From: Negativicutes bacterium
GTDB taxonomy: Bacteria; Bacillota; Negativicutes; Anaeromusales; Anaeromusaceae
Assembly: GCA_009929485.1 (NCBI GenBank)
Contig: SAAJ01000021.1
Coordinates: 1 to 51,864 of the forward strand
Reading direction: 5' to 3'
Length of the DNA: 51,864 bases
Shown here: piece after piece, positions 44,176 through 51,864 of the stretch
Position numbering within the stretch: the stretch's first letter is position 1
Layout: each line of letters opens with the position of its first letter
The notes under the pieces: generated by a model
Database searches by the model: none
The model's input: the letters and a program-made list of their open reading frames with translations, nothing else
Told to the model about the DNA's origin: nothing
Translations under genes and position numbers: made by a program

Positions 44176-45594
44176 TCACTTTTTAGGAAAAACAGCCAAT
44201 ACCGCGCCTACAGAACGTTCCCGGCCATCCGACGGGCGATTCATCACTTCATTTCCTACTACCATTTCGCTGGAGCCGCCGCCATCTAGATTCATGGCAT
44301 CCTCCGCTCCCAATTCCTGCATTAATATCGCGATTTCGGTCAGCGTCATACCAATGCTTTTCTGCTGTCTGCCGTCAACGACCACCAAGAGTACGTTCCC
44401 TTGTTTGGTGCGTCCAATCGCCGTACGCGGCGCCCTGCCTCCCGCTACATCATTCCCAAATTTCTCTAGTTTTGTTGTAACGTACACTTGACCTCCTTGA
44501 ACAAGCATCGGTCCTGCTCCCAACACATCATCCGCCCGATCCCACAGGTTTCCTAGGCTCTGCTTCAATTCCACCGCATCTCCTATTTTCAAGCCGTCAA
44601 AGGCCGCCCTGGCTTTGCCATGAACTGATAAAACCACTCCCTCATCAGGGATCGGCGTGTTCCCCTTGTCTTTGTTAATTTTTACAATCTTCCCTTTTAC
44701 CAATACATATTCGGCGCCAAAATCATTGGTTCCTGTGGAATCGCCGTTAAAATGATTGTACAAAATCAAGCTGTCTTCCGTTCGCTCCTGATTAATGCCG
44801 CTAACCGCCACCAACATGCCATTTGGCAGTTTTACTGTGCCAACATAATCATCGGGCTTGCCAATACGCACCATGCCGTCATTATAAATGCCTACCGCGC
44901 TTCGTGGTATGTAAGAAAGACTGACCATTTCCTGATTCATTTTCATCAACCCAATAATTTCTCCGTCCGGTTCAAAGTAACCGCCATTCACAGCGGCCAA
45001 CGCCCCGGTTCGTGCAGTCATCGAAGAAACTGTCTCCAAGCCGGGAATTTGATCTTGTGATAAAACAGCCTGCAGCCTCGCTTTCTTAGGATCCATCTCC
45101 AGTGTATAAATGCTCACTGGCCCCTTAGCTGTCGCCCTCTGCCAAAACCGATAGGTTACGCCTTCGTGCAAAGTCTGCTCAAGCTTTGTATCCTTAGCCT
45201 TAAGAATATCAATAACCAGACGATCCGGCCCCTGCAAAGAAAAGACCTTCCCGACGCTGGCCGCATTCAAAGGCAGCCTTAATTCAACCTTCCCCGCCAA
45301 AGCCGTCAGTTTCAAATCTCCCACGACATCATCTTTTAAATCTACATTGCCAGGTGCTCCCGCTCCCAAACGCCCGGGGAACGAGACGACCAGCATGCCG
45401 TTGGCTTCATCTACCTTCCAATCCGCCGCCATGGGACGATCTGCATCCACTACGACTCGCAACAGATCCGCCCCGGAGCTATAGCGAACTCCGCTCACAA
45501 CAGGCGCTGGCTGCGCCGCTCCGGCCCAAACCGGCGCTATCGCCAACCACAATCCCATCCATAGCATAAACAAAACTCGAGCCATCTGTTTCAT
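44176..45594 (-). CDS. Exported phosphodiester glycosidase (NAGPA family) with AMIN domain
   Basis: 472 residues: signal peptide (about 5-26), an AMIN-like beta domain (about 31-132) that commonly targets the cell wall, and a NAGPA catalytic domain (about 185-470) with AVNGGYF (201-207), RAPRTAIG (387-394), NLDGGGSS (435-442) and a closing SVGAVLAVF. The family removes sugars linked through phosphodiesters; bacterial substrates may be exopolysaccharides or wall polymers. It starts 43 bp after flgJ, beyond a terminator-like stem. The substrate is unknown. Confidence 0.9.
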   Translation of the reverse strand: MKQMARVLFMLWMGLWLAIAPVWAGAAQPAPVVSGVRYSSGADLLRVVVDADRPMAADWKVDEANGMLVVSFPGRLGAGAPGNVDLKDDVVGDLKLTALAGKVELRLPLNAASVGKVFSLQGPDRLVIDILKAKDTKLEQTLHEGVTYRFWQRATAKGPVSIYTLEMDPKKARLQAVLSQDQIPGLETVSSMTARTGALAAVNGGYFEPDGEIIGLMKMNQEMVSLSYIPRSAVGIYNDGMVRIGKPDDYVGTVKLPNGMLVAVSGINQERTEDSLILYNHFNGDSTGTNDFGAEYVLVKGKIVKINKDKGNTPIPDEGVVLSVHGKARAAFDGLKIGDAVELKQSLGNLWDRADDVLGAGPMLVQGGQVYVTTKLEKFGNDVAGGRAPRTAIGRTKQGNVLLVVVDGRQQKSIGMTLTEIAILMQELGAEDAMNLDGGGSSEMVVGNEVMNRPSDGRERSVGAVLAVFPKK

Positions 45595-45615
45595 TACAAT
45601 CCTCCCTAAACTACG

Positions 45616-45657
45616 AAAAAGTGGCAGCCAGCCCTCCCTAACGGGATGACTGGCTGC
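45616..45657 (-). terminator. Terminator-like stem at the end of flgJ
   Basis: An 8-bp stem GCAGCCAG/CTGGCTGC (45624-45631 with 45650-45657) overlaps the last codons of the flgJ-like gene and is followed by CACTTTTTC on the minus strand. It probably separates flagellar from downstream envelope genes. Confidence 0.65.
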
Positions 45658-46051
45658 TTGCTTTCACACTGGCGCTATTGGTCATGCTCAATTGCCTATA
45701 CATCATATCTGCTAAGCCAATGCCCCCCGCCTGGGACATATTCTTGCTCAATTCTTGGTCTAACATGGATTGCATAATCTCTTCTCCCTGAGAGTCCTCG
45801 CCAGTCAAGCCGGTTTTCGGCACGCTCGCCCTCATGGTTGTCAGCAGCATATTCAAAAACACAGATTCCATTTCCTGACATACACGTTTCAGCTTGGCTT
45901 CGTCGCCGGACTGTCCTTTGAGTTTCGCCGCGCTTTCCGCCTGCCGCAGCTGATCGGCAAACACCGCATCCCCCGCCACAGCCGCTGTCGTCTGGGCATT
46001 GGCGCCAAGTCCCGCCTGAACGCCGCTTTGCCCTATTGGTTCTATCCGCAT
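45638..46051 (-). CDS. flgJ: FlgJ-type rod-binding protein without muramidase domain
   Basis: 137 residues matching only the N-terminal domain of FlgJ: LKRVCQEMESVFLNMLLTTMRASV, then GEEIMQSMLDQELSKNMSQAGGIGLADMM. It helps assemble the flagellar rod in the periplasm. The C-terminal peptidoglycan hydrolase of E. coli FlgJ (313 residues) is absent, so wall penetration must use another enzyme. It follows flgI after a 281-bp repeat gap. Confidence 0.92.
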   Translation of the reverse strand: MRIEPIGQSGVQAGLGANAQTTAAVAGDAVFADQLRQAESAAKLKGQSGDEAKLKRVCQEMESVFLNMLLTTMRASVPKTGLTGEDSQGEEIMQSMLDQELSKNMSQAGGIGLADMMYRQLSMTNSASVKASSQSSR

Positions 46052-46096
46052 TTGACCAGCCTCCTAGTGACAAGTAATAGGCTTCAAAAACAAGTT

Positions 46097-46326
46097 ACGT
46101 AACACAGAGTAACTGAGGAAACAGAGGAAAGCAGAGAATAAACGTTTCCGATTATACGAAAACACCTTATTAATCGTGCCCTCACTCTAAACAGTAGACG
46201 TCGGTTGCCATGCCATCCGTGGCGCAACCGACCCTAGCCGCATCCAGCGCCGTCGTACTCCTCGTTCAAAAACCGAACCCCGCAGCCCTCATTCGTACCC
46301 TCAGATTCTCTCGATACTCCTGTTCA
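46097..46326. repeat. Repeats in the flgI-flgJ spacer
   Basis: An AACACAGAGTAACTGAGG copy at 46097-46136 is followed by the second 95-bp long form (46175-46269, stem GTCGGTTGC/GCAACCGAC at 46200-46208 with 46224-46232) and a variant short copy (46294-46326), both minus-oriented. The flgI stop is nine bases past the repeat edge. No gene is seen. Confidence 0.8.
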
Positions 46327-46332
46327 ACACCA

Positions 46333-47454
46333 TTAAATGATTTGTAAGTCGGCGTGTAACGCCCCCGCTGCCTTCATTGCCTGCAGGATCGAGATTACAT
46401 CCCGTGGGGTTGCGCCTACGGAATTCAAAGCGTTCACCACATCGCCCACACTGGAAGCTGCCGGCAAAAGCAGCATATTGCGGTTTTCTTCTTTTACATC
46501 CACATTCGTATTAGGCACCACTACCGTGCTGCCGCCGGAAAATGGACCCGGCTGAGAAACGCCAGCGCTTTTAGTGATTTTTATGCTCAAACCGCCTTGC
46601 GCTACCGCTACTTCGTCAACAGTGATATTAGAACCCATAACAACCGTTCCCGTACGCTCGTTAATAACTACTTTAGCTATCGCATCGGGCACAATAGGCA
46701 ATTCCTCTACAGCCGCAATGAAGCTGACTAAATCTTGTTCATAGTACGCTGGCACCTGAATTTGAATGCTTCCGGCGTCTCTAGCCCGGCTAATAGCGCC
46801 AAAACGTCCGTCCAAAGCCTCTACAATTCGACTTGCTGTTGTAAAGTCAGGCTGCGCCAACGAAAGAGTCAGCGTGCCATTACCGCCCAAGTTAAAAGCT
46901 ACCTCTTTTTCGACAATGGCGCCATTGGGCGTCATGCCGACAGTGGGGAAGTTTTTCTGTTGGCTAGCGCCACCGCCTCCAGCCACAAAACCGCCTGTAG
47001 CAACAGGCCCCTGAGCCGCCGCATACACCTGACCGTTGGCCGCCTTCAAAGGCGTTTGCAAAAGAACTCCGCCTTGCAAGCTTTTGGCATCGCCCATCGA
47101 AGAGATGGTCGCGTCAATCGTATCACCAGGCTTGGAAAAAGCCGGCAAGGTTGCCGTCACCATAACGGCCGCCACATTTTTGGGTTTCATTTGCGTTGTA
47201 GAAGGCATAACGCCAAAACCCATCAACATATTCTTAATCGACTGGATGGTCTGACTAATTTTATCCGAATCGCCGGTACCAGCCAAACCCACAACCAAGC
47301 CGTACCCTACCAATTGATTATTACGCACGCCTTGGATCTTAGCAACATCCTTAATCCGCGTCGCCGCGCTGCCTCCCCAGGCCGCCTCGCTCACTGCCGG
47401 TACGAGAGAGCATAGAAAACAAAAGCAAAGCAGCAGAGCCGTTAATCGTCTCAT
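46333..47454 (-). CDS. flgI: FlgI, flagellar P-ring protein
   Basis: 373 residues from the ATG at 47454 after AGGGGG. A signal peptide (about 5-23) is followed by the invariant TRIKDVAKIQGVRNNQLVGY, GDSDKISQTIQSIKNML and the C-terminal TPRDVISILQAMKAAGALHADL. It forms the peptidoglycan ring around the rod. Presence of flgI with flgH shows the flagellum crosses an outer membrane. A 22-bp gap separates it from flgH. Confidence 0.97.
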   Translation of the reverse strand: MRRLTALLLCFCFLCSLVPAVSEAAWGGSAATRIKDVAKIQGVRNNQLVGYGLVVGLAGTGDSDKISQTIQSIKNMLMGFGVMPSTTQMKPKNVAAVMVTATLPAFSKPGDTIDATISSMGDAKSLQGGVLLQTPLKAANGQVYAAAQGPVATGGFVAGGGGASQQKNFPTVGMTPNGAIVEKEVAFNLGGNGTLTLSLAQPDFTTASRIVEALDGRFGAISRARDAGSIQIQVPAYYEQDLVSFIAAVEELPIVPDAIAKVVINERTGTVVMGSNITVDEVAVAQGGLSIKITKSAGVSQPGPFSGGSTVVVPNTNVDVKEENRNMLLLPAASSVGDVVNALNSVGATPRDVISILQAMKAAGALHADLQII

Positions 47455-47476
47455 TAAGGTTCCCCCTATATCGAAC

Positions 47477-48061
47477 TCAAAACAGGAAATCAAATATGGA
47501 GCTCAAAATACCTTGTTTCTGCTTCTGCGCAAGCGGCCCTTTGCCGTTCACGAAAATCTGCGCATCCGCCATGGCCGACGAAGCAACAGTATTAGCTGTT
47601 GTAATATCATCAGGCCGAATGGTCCCTACCAAGCTGATGATCTGCTCATCATTATTTTGCTTAATCGACTGCGTTCCTTTGATGACCAAGTTGCCATTCG
47701 GCTGCACAGCGGTCACTGTGGCAGTCATCCTAGCACTCACTGCATTGGTATTTTTCACGTTGCCGGACGAAGAAAAACTGTCTTTCATATCATAACTATG
47801 CTCCGTAAGCCAGCCTAAAAAGCTGCCCACTCCCGCACTAGCTTCACCATTGCTCTTCTTGCCATTCGAAGTAGAGCCCGAACGCGTAGCGCTAAAGTTT
47901 TCGCTAATCACAATCGTCAAAATATCACCCACCGCTTGTGCTCTTCTATCGGCAAACATGGAGCGATCATTCCACAACGACTCCGCATGGACTGCGGGAA
48001 CCAACAAAAAACTCAGTACTAATCCTGCGATCATCGGCATCCACTTCTTGTTCTTCAGCAT
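47477..48061 (-). CDS. flgH: FlgH, flagellar L-ring protein, lacking a lipobox
   Basis: 194 residues. The core SLWNDRSMFADRRAQAVGDILTIVI, MTATVTAVQPNGNLVIKG and GTIRPDDI are typical of FlgH, the ring in the outer membrane. E. coli FlgH is a lipoprotein; here the signal ends AVHA/ESLW, a type I cleavage site, and the protein has no Cys at all, so it must be held in the outer membrane without a lipid anchor. It starts four bases after flgA. Confidence 0.95.
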   Translation of the reverse strand: MLKNKKWMPMIAGLVLSFLLVPAVHAESLWNDRSMFADRRAQAVGDILTIVISENFSATRSGSTSNGKKSNGEASAGVGSFLGWLTEHSYDMKDSFSSSGNVKNTNAVSARMTATVTAVQPNGNLVIKGTQSIKQNNDEQIISLVGTIRPDDITTANTVASSAMADAQIFVNGKGPLAQKQKQGILSSIFDFLF

Positions 48062-48065
48062 TGCC

Positions 48066-48791
48066 TCACCTCCTGGATGCAGTTACTTCCACTGTAGCCT
48101 CGTCAATCACTTTGGCTGTCACAATTCGCTTCGACAACAAGTTTTTCACTCGTATCCGCTGCCCAACACTACCATCCTGCAGAGCCTCTCCAGCAACGCT
48201 GACAAGCATCTCTCCCTGCCTCACCTGAAGGGTTACAGCCGCCCCGCGCCGCATGATAATTGGCTGCAATAACATTGACTCCATAAGTATATCCCCGCTC
48301 CGCAAGGGCCGTTGCAACTGCATCCCTATGGCTTTAACCGGATCTACTAAAAAGCCGTCCGGCAAACGCCCCGTTTCCAGTCGCAACCGTTTCAAGTCAC
48401 TTGGCTGCAACAGGGTTTTTCCCGGCAACATACGCGATGCCACTACAACCTCTTGATACCGCCGCACGTCCAAACGCAAAATAGCCTGCCCCACTTTTTG
48501 CGTATCCTGCATGGCCACCACCCGCGCCACAGTTGGCGCATTATAGCGCAGACCATAAAGCAAATCCACCTGCAATTTCACTTCGCCTTCAGGCACTTCC
48601 AAACGTTCCGGCAAAGAAATCACACGTACCTGTACGCGATCATCGCCCGGCTGTACATCCGCTTGGCGATACACTTCGGCCACAGCTACGTTGGCCACTT
48701 CACTCGCTTCAAGCATGCGAGCTTCTACGGTTGTCCAAAAAGGCAGGAGAAATAAAACTCCTGCCAAAAAACATCTTGCGAGGCGTTTCAT
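48066..48791 (-). CDS. flgA: FlgA, P-ring assembly chaperone
   Basis: 241 residues with a signal peptide (about 5-24). The C-terminal SAF domain (about 118-180, ASRMLPGKTLLQPSDL) and the ChapFlgA end (GQRIRVKNLLSKRIVTAKVID) are clear. FlgA assists FlgI assembly in the periplasm. It lies 12 bp after flgG and 4 bp before flgH. Confidence 0.94.
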   Translation of the reverse strand: MKRLARCFLAGVLFLLPFWTTVEARMLEASEVANVAVAEVYRQADVQPGDDRVQVRVISLPERLEVPEGEVKLQVDLLYGLRYNAPTVARVVAMQDTQKVGQAILRLDVRRYQEVVVASRMLPGKTLLQPSDLKRLRLETGRLPDGFLVDPVKAIGMQLQRPLRSGDILMESMLLQPIIMRRGAAVTLQVRQGEMLVSVAGEALQDGSVGQRIRVKNLLSKRIVTAKVIDEATVEVTASRR

Positions 48792-48803
48792 AGCCTTGTT
48801 ACC

Positions 48804-49595
48804 CTAACGCTTCAAGCCTGCAGCCACTTCCAGCATGGAGTCGGCAGTGGTCACGGCTTTGGAATTCATCTCATAAGCACGCTGCGCCACAATCATGTTC
48901 ACCATTTCATCTACAACCTGAACATTGGACATCTCCACAAAGTTGGTAACAATCGTACCGGAATTATTGTCTCCTGGATTTCCTACCACAGGCGCACCAG
49001 AGGCAACGGTTTCCGTATAGAGATTTTTGCCGATGCTCTTCAAACCCGCATTATTGATAAAACGTGCAATGGTAATTTGACCAATCTCCTGCGGTGTTGT
49101 TTGACCAGCCGGCGTAATTGTTACAATGCCATCGCGAGACACGCCAAAATCAGTGGAGCCTTCAGGTACTTGAATGGCAGGCTCCAGCAAATATCCTTCG
49201 GAGGTCACCACATTGCCGTTGCCGTCCGGTTTAAACGCGCCATTACGGGTATACGCCAAAGTACCGTCCGGCATAGTGATCTGGAAAAAACCATCGCCCT
49301 CGATAACCATGTCCATGGCATTGCTTGTAGATTGAAAATTCCCCTGGGAGAAATCGCGCGCCGTCGCCGTTAAGCGCACGCCATGACCGAGTTGGACGCC
49401 CGTAGGCAGCATATTGTTGTTGCCACTGCTGGTCATGCCGGGCTGCCGCTCGGTCTGATACATCAGGTCCTCAAACTCCGCCCGCTGTTTTTTAAAGCCA
49501 GTGGTGTTCACGTTTGCCAAGTTATTGGAGATTACATCCAAATTGCTTTGTTGGGCCCGCATGCCCGTACCTGCCGTCCAAAGTGCCCTCATCAT
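48804..49595 (-). CDS. flgG: FlgG, distal rod protein
   Basis: 263 residues, the usual FlgG size. The N-terminal SNLDVISNNLANVNTTGFKK and the C-terminal VVDEMVNMIVAQRAYEMNSK are the two coiled-coil-forming ends of rod and hook proteins. No signal peptide, as expected for export by the flagellar type III apparatus. It follows flgF by 18 bp. Confidence 0.96.
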   Translation of the reverse strand: MMRALWTAGTGMRAQQSNLDVISNNLANVNTTGFKKQRAEFEDLMYQTERQPGMTSSGNNNMLPTGVQLGHGVRLTATARDFSQGNFQSTSNAMDMVIEGDGFFQITMPDGTLAYTRNGAFKPDGNGNVVTSEGYLLEPAIQVPEGSTDFGVSRDGIVTITPAGQTTPQEIGQITIARFINNAGLKSIGKNLYTETVASGAPVVGNPGDNNSGTIVTNFVEMSNVQVVDEMVNMIVAQRAYEMNSKAVTTADSMLEVAAGLKR

Positions 49596-49613
49596 ACGCG
49601 TGTTCCTCCTTCT

Positions 49614-50396
49614 TTAGGACCGGCCAACTTCATTGACCGCTTTATCTAACAAAGAATCCTCCGCTTGTACGGCTTTGGAATCAATTTCATAAGCTCGATA
49701 GCCAGTAATCAAATTCACCATTTCCTGCACGGCATTGACGTTAGACATTTCCAAATAGCCCTGCTGCAAATTTGGCGTCGCAACCGGCTGCGGCCGGTCA
49801 CCGCCGGGAGCCGCAAAAAGATTTTGTCCTTCTTTAGCCAACCGCTTCAAATCCGCAAAGGAAACCACCTGCAACCGCCCTGCTTCTGTCGGAACACCGC
49901 CAGCTTCGATAGGATTCAACTCCACTATGCCGTCACTGGTAATATTGATACGGCTGGCGCCTCCGGGGCCTTCAATGGTGATCGGCTGACCATTGGTTCC
50001 TAATACCGCCTGTCCTTCCTTCGTCACCAAGTGATTGTCCGATCCAATCTCAAAAGAGCCCGCTCGTGTGTACCGCTGCCCCTGCGGCGTCTGAACGACA
50101 AAAAAACCGTCCCCTGCGATAGCTACATCCAGCGACCCCTGGGTGCTGCGAGTGCTGCCTTGGCTATGATCCGTCACAATCTGATCTACTGCGGCTCCAG
50201 CGCCGACAGAGCCGATTTGCGGCGTCTCCAGGCCATCGTTAATGCGCCATAAGAGCATTTTTTCAAAATCCTTATTGACGGCAATTTCTTTTTTAAAGCC
50301 TGTCGTATTGACATTAGCCAAGTTATTCGCCGTAACATCTGTACGCAGCCCTTCCGCAATCATACCGGATGCTGCCGCATAGATCCCTCGAATCAT
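49614..50396 (-). CDS. flgF: FlgF-like proximal rod protein (FlhO-type)
   Basis: 260 residues with MIRGIYAAASGMIAEGLRTD, NLANVNTTGFKKEIA and a C-terminal EMVNLITGYRAYEIDSKAVQ. It is a rod protein related to FlgG. The mreB-flgF-flgG order equals mbl-flhO-flhP of Bacillus, so FlhO is an equally good name. Confidence 0.93.
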   Translation of the reverse strand: MIRGIYAAASGMIAEGLRTDVTANNLANVNTTGFKKEIAVNKDFEKMLLWRINDGLETPQIGSVGAGAAVDQIVTDHSQGSTRSTQGSLDVAIAGDGFFVVQTPQGQRYTRAGSFEIGSDNHLVTKEGQAVLGTNGQPITIEGPGGASRINITSDGIVELNPIEAGGVPTEAGRLQVVSFADLKRLAKEGQNLFAAPGGDRPQPVATPNLQQGYLEMSNVNAVQEMVNLITGYRAYEIDSKAVQAEDSLLDKAVNEVGRS

Positions 50397-50509
50397 ACCG
50401 TCTCTCCTTTAATCATGAAACTTTACGTCTTCATGTATATCGTGAAACTTTTTTCTTTTCATCAGGGAGAATAGTGGCTTCTTCGGCAGACCATTAGTCC
50501 TGTTTTAGC

Positions 50510-51550
50510 TCATCGTTCCTGCAACACGCTGTTTTTATTTAACGTCAGCAGACTCTCTTCTAAGTTTTCCAAGGACTCCAGCGCTTTCCCGGTACCCAAA
50601 GCCACGCAAGACAGCGGATCTTCCGCCAGATACGTGGGGATGCCGGTTTCTTCTTGAATCAATCGGTCTAAGCCGTGTAAAAGCGAACCACCGCCAGTCA
50701 TGACAATACCCCGATCCATAATATCCGAAGCCAACTCAGGCGGCGTATTCTCCAGCACCGACTTCACGCACTGTACGATCAACGCCACCGGCTCCGCCAG
50801 GGCTTCTCTCGTTTCCTCAGAGGTAATCCGAACCGTTTTCGGCAGGCCAGACAATAAATCCCGCCCGCGTACTTCCATAGTCTCGTTGCGGCTATTAGGA
50901 AATGCAGTGCCAATCTGCACTTTCATTTCTTCGGCAGTACGCTCGCCGATCATAATCTTATATTCTTTTTTCACGAAACTCACCAGCGACTCATCAAAAC
51001 GGTCGCCGCCAATGCGCAACGATTCGCTTACAACAATACCGCCCAAGCTCAAAACCGCCACATCAGTGGTACCGCCGCCAATATCCACCACCATGGCGCC
51101 ACAGGGTTCAGCAATATCAAGACCTGCTCCAAGAGCGGCCGCTAAGGGTTCTTCAATAAGATAGGTCTTTCTCGCCCCCGCCTGCATAGCCGCTTCCAAT
51201 ACCGCACGTTTTTCCACGGTTGTCACACCGGAAGGAATGCAAACCATAATGCGCGGTTTAAAAAAAAGGCTTTTGCCTGCTACTTTACGGATAAAATGAC
51301 GCAGCATGCTCTCGGTCGTGTCATAATCGGCAATGACGCCTTCCCGCAAAGGACGGATAGCGACAATATTTCCAGGCGTACGGCCCAGCATGCGGCGCGC
51401 TTCTTCGCCGATCGCCAAAACCCGATTGCTGTCCTTATCAATAGCTACTACGGAAGGCTCCCGCAGCACAATTCCTTTTCCTTTTACATATACCAGCACA
51501 TTGGCTGTTCCCAAATCAACACCGATATCGGTAGACATTCCAAAAAACAT
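50510..51550 (-). CDS. mreB: MreB/Mbl actin-like shape protein
   Basis: 346 residues from an ATG seven bases after AAGGAG (the frame opens 24 bases earlier without an SD). ATP-binding actin motifs: STDIGVDLGTANVLVYVKG, VVDIGGGTTDVAVLSLGG and IVMTGGGSLLHGLD. MreB filaments steer lateral wall growth. Position before flgF and flgG points to the Mbl branch, though MreB and Mbl cannot be told apart by eye. A 113-bp gap follows. Confidence 0.95.
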   Translation of the reverse strand: MFFGMSTDIGVDLGTANVLVYVKGKGIVLREPSVVAIDKDSNRVLAIGEEARRMLGRTPGNIVAIRPLREGVIADYDTTESMLRHFIRKVAGKSLFFKPRIMVCIPSGVTTVEKRAVLEAAMQAGARKTYLIEEPLAAALGAGLDIAEPCGAMVVDIGGGTTDVAVLSLGGIVVSESLRIGGDRFDESLVSFVKKEYKIMIGERTAEEMKVQIGTAFPNSRNETMEVRGRDLLSGLPKTVRITSEETREALAEPVALIVQCVKSVLENTPPELASDIMDRGIVMTGGGSLLHGLDRLIQEETGIPTYLAEDPLSCVALGTGKALESLENLEESLLTLNKNSVLQER

Positions 51551-51605
51551 AGATATACTCCTTTCAATAGGCACACACTAAAATAAATTTGTTCCACAAA
51601 ACTTG

Positions 51606-51626
51606 GAAAAATCCTGCTTTCAGGAT
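51606..51626 (-). terminator. Short terminator-like stem upstream of mreB
   Basis: A 6-bp stem ATCCTG/CAGGAT with a four-base loop, followed on the minus strand by TTTTT. It may end an upstream transcript outside the window. Confidence 0.4.
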
Positions 51627-51649
51627 AAGAAAACCGCTATAAGAGAACG

Positions 51650-51864
51650 CAACTCAGAGTAACAGAGAAAAGCCAGAGGAATAATATAAGGGAATGATTG
51701 AGGCTACGGTGGGTGACTGTATTTGAGACTTTTTTGGAGCAAGACGGTCCGCAGGACGCAAAAATAGGAGGCGACGGAGAAAAGTTCCGTATGTCTGAGC
51801 GCCAGCGAGTTCGCGGAACTGCCGTCGAATCCTATTTTTGCGAGTCGCGCGGAAATCTTGTCTC
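51650..51864. repeat. Right edge: AACAGAG repeat and a large imperfect hairpin
   Basis: An AACTCAGAGTAACAGAG copy lies at 51650-51683. Bases 51737-51864 fold into nested arms: outer 51737-51778 with 51820-51862 (sharing CGCAAAAATAGGA/TCCTATTTTTGCG) and an inner perfect stem AGTTCCG/CGGAACT (51783-51789 with 51814-51820) around a GTCTGAGCGCCAGCGAG loop. No frame is seen. The window ends inside or at the edge of this element. Confidence 0.75.

Overview
The window comes from a diderm (outer-membrane-bearing) Firmicute, almost certainly class Negativicutes (Sporomusa/Anaeromusa/Selenomonas-like; the genus cannot be fixed by eye). The evidence is a complete lipid A/Kdo/LPS-export gene set beside an OmpM porin with an S-layer-homology (SLH) domain, a BamA with only three POTRA domains, and MreB-flgF-flgG synteny of the Bacillus mbl-flhO-flhP type. 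All 47 genes I accept lie on the minus strand, so the biological order runs from high to low coordinates. I see no tRNA, rRNA, CRISPR array, prophage or transposase gene.

Layout in reading direction: (1) 51550-45638, an MreB/Mbl actin homologue, then flgF, flgG, flgA, flgH, flgI and a FlgJ-type rod-binding protein, including the L- and P-ring genes needed only by an outer-membrane flagellum; (2) 45594-41893, three envelope proteins: an AMIN plus NAGPA-type phosphodiester glycosidase, a tiny lipoyl-like secreted protein and an S55 (SpoIVB-type) peptidase-domain protein; (3) 41467-38613, mlaE-mlaF-mlaD, where MlaD has a C-terminal outer-membrane barrel; (4) 38457-28156, behind a near-consensus promoter, tolC, tamB, a sigma-70 family factor, a single-pass membrane protein, bamA and a partner-like barrel protein; (5) 27634-24076, three OmpH/Skp-like proteins (two are lipoproteins), lpxD and a small secreted protein; (6) 23715-13117, lpxL-like, lpxC, fabZ, lpxA, lpxI, lpxB, msbA, kdtA, lpxK, kdsB; (7) 12870-7134, kdsA, kdsC, a second lpxL-like gene, lptC, lptA, lptB, one lptF/G; (8) 6844-401, a DUF3084 coiled-coil protein, a YqgF-like protein, OmpM, a second porin lacking SLH and two small exported proteins.

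Together these genes make Kdo-lipid A (Lpx, Kds, KdtA, LpxL), flip it (MsbA), move it across the envelope (LptBFG-C-A), fold outer-membrane proteins (Skp/OmpH, BamA, TamB), traffic phospholipids (Mla), export small molecules (TolC), tether the outer membrane to peptidoglycan (OmpM) and pass a flagellum through it. No LptD, LptE, KdsD or BamB-E is visible here.

The second striking layer is the intergenic DNA. About 27 copies of a 32-bp interspersed repeat (consensus AACAGGAGTAGAGTGAGTAG followed by AGGGAGGGTACG) occupy gaps between genes in both orientations, often as inverted pairs. Some enclose another inverted repeat (GAGATTGC...GCAATCTC type), forming about 250-bp nested palindromes, and some carry longer inserts with shared ends. 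At least three further short repeat families occur. The right edge holds a large imperfect hairpin. Coordinates and starts were assigned by eye from reading frames and Shine-Dalgarno (SD) spacing.
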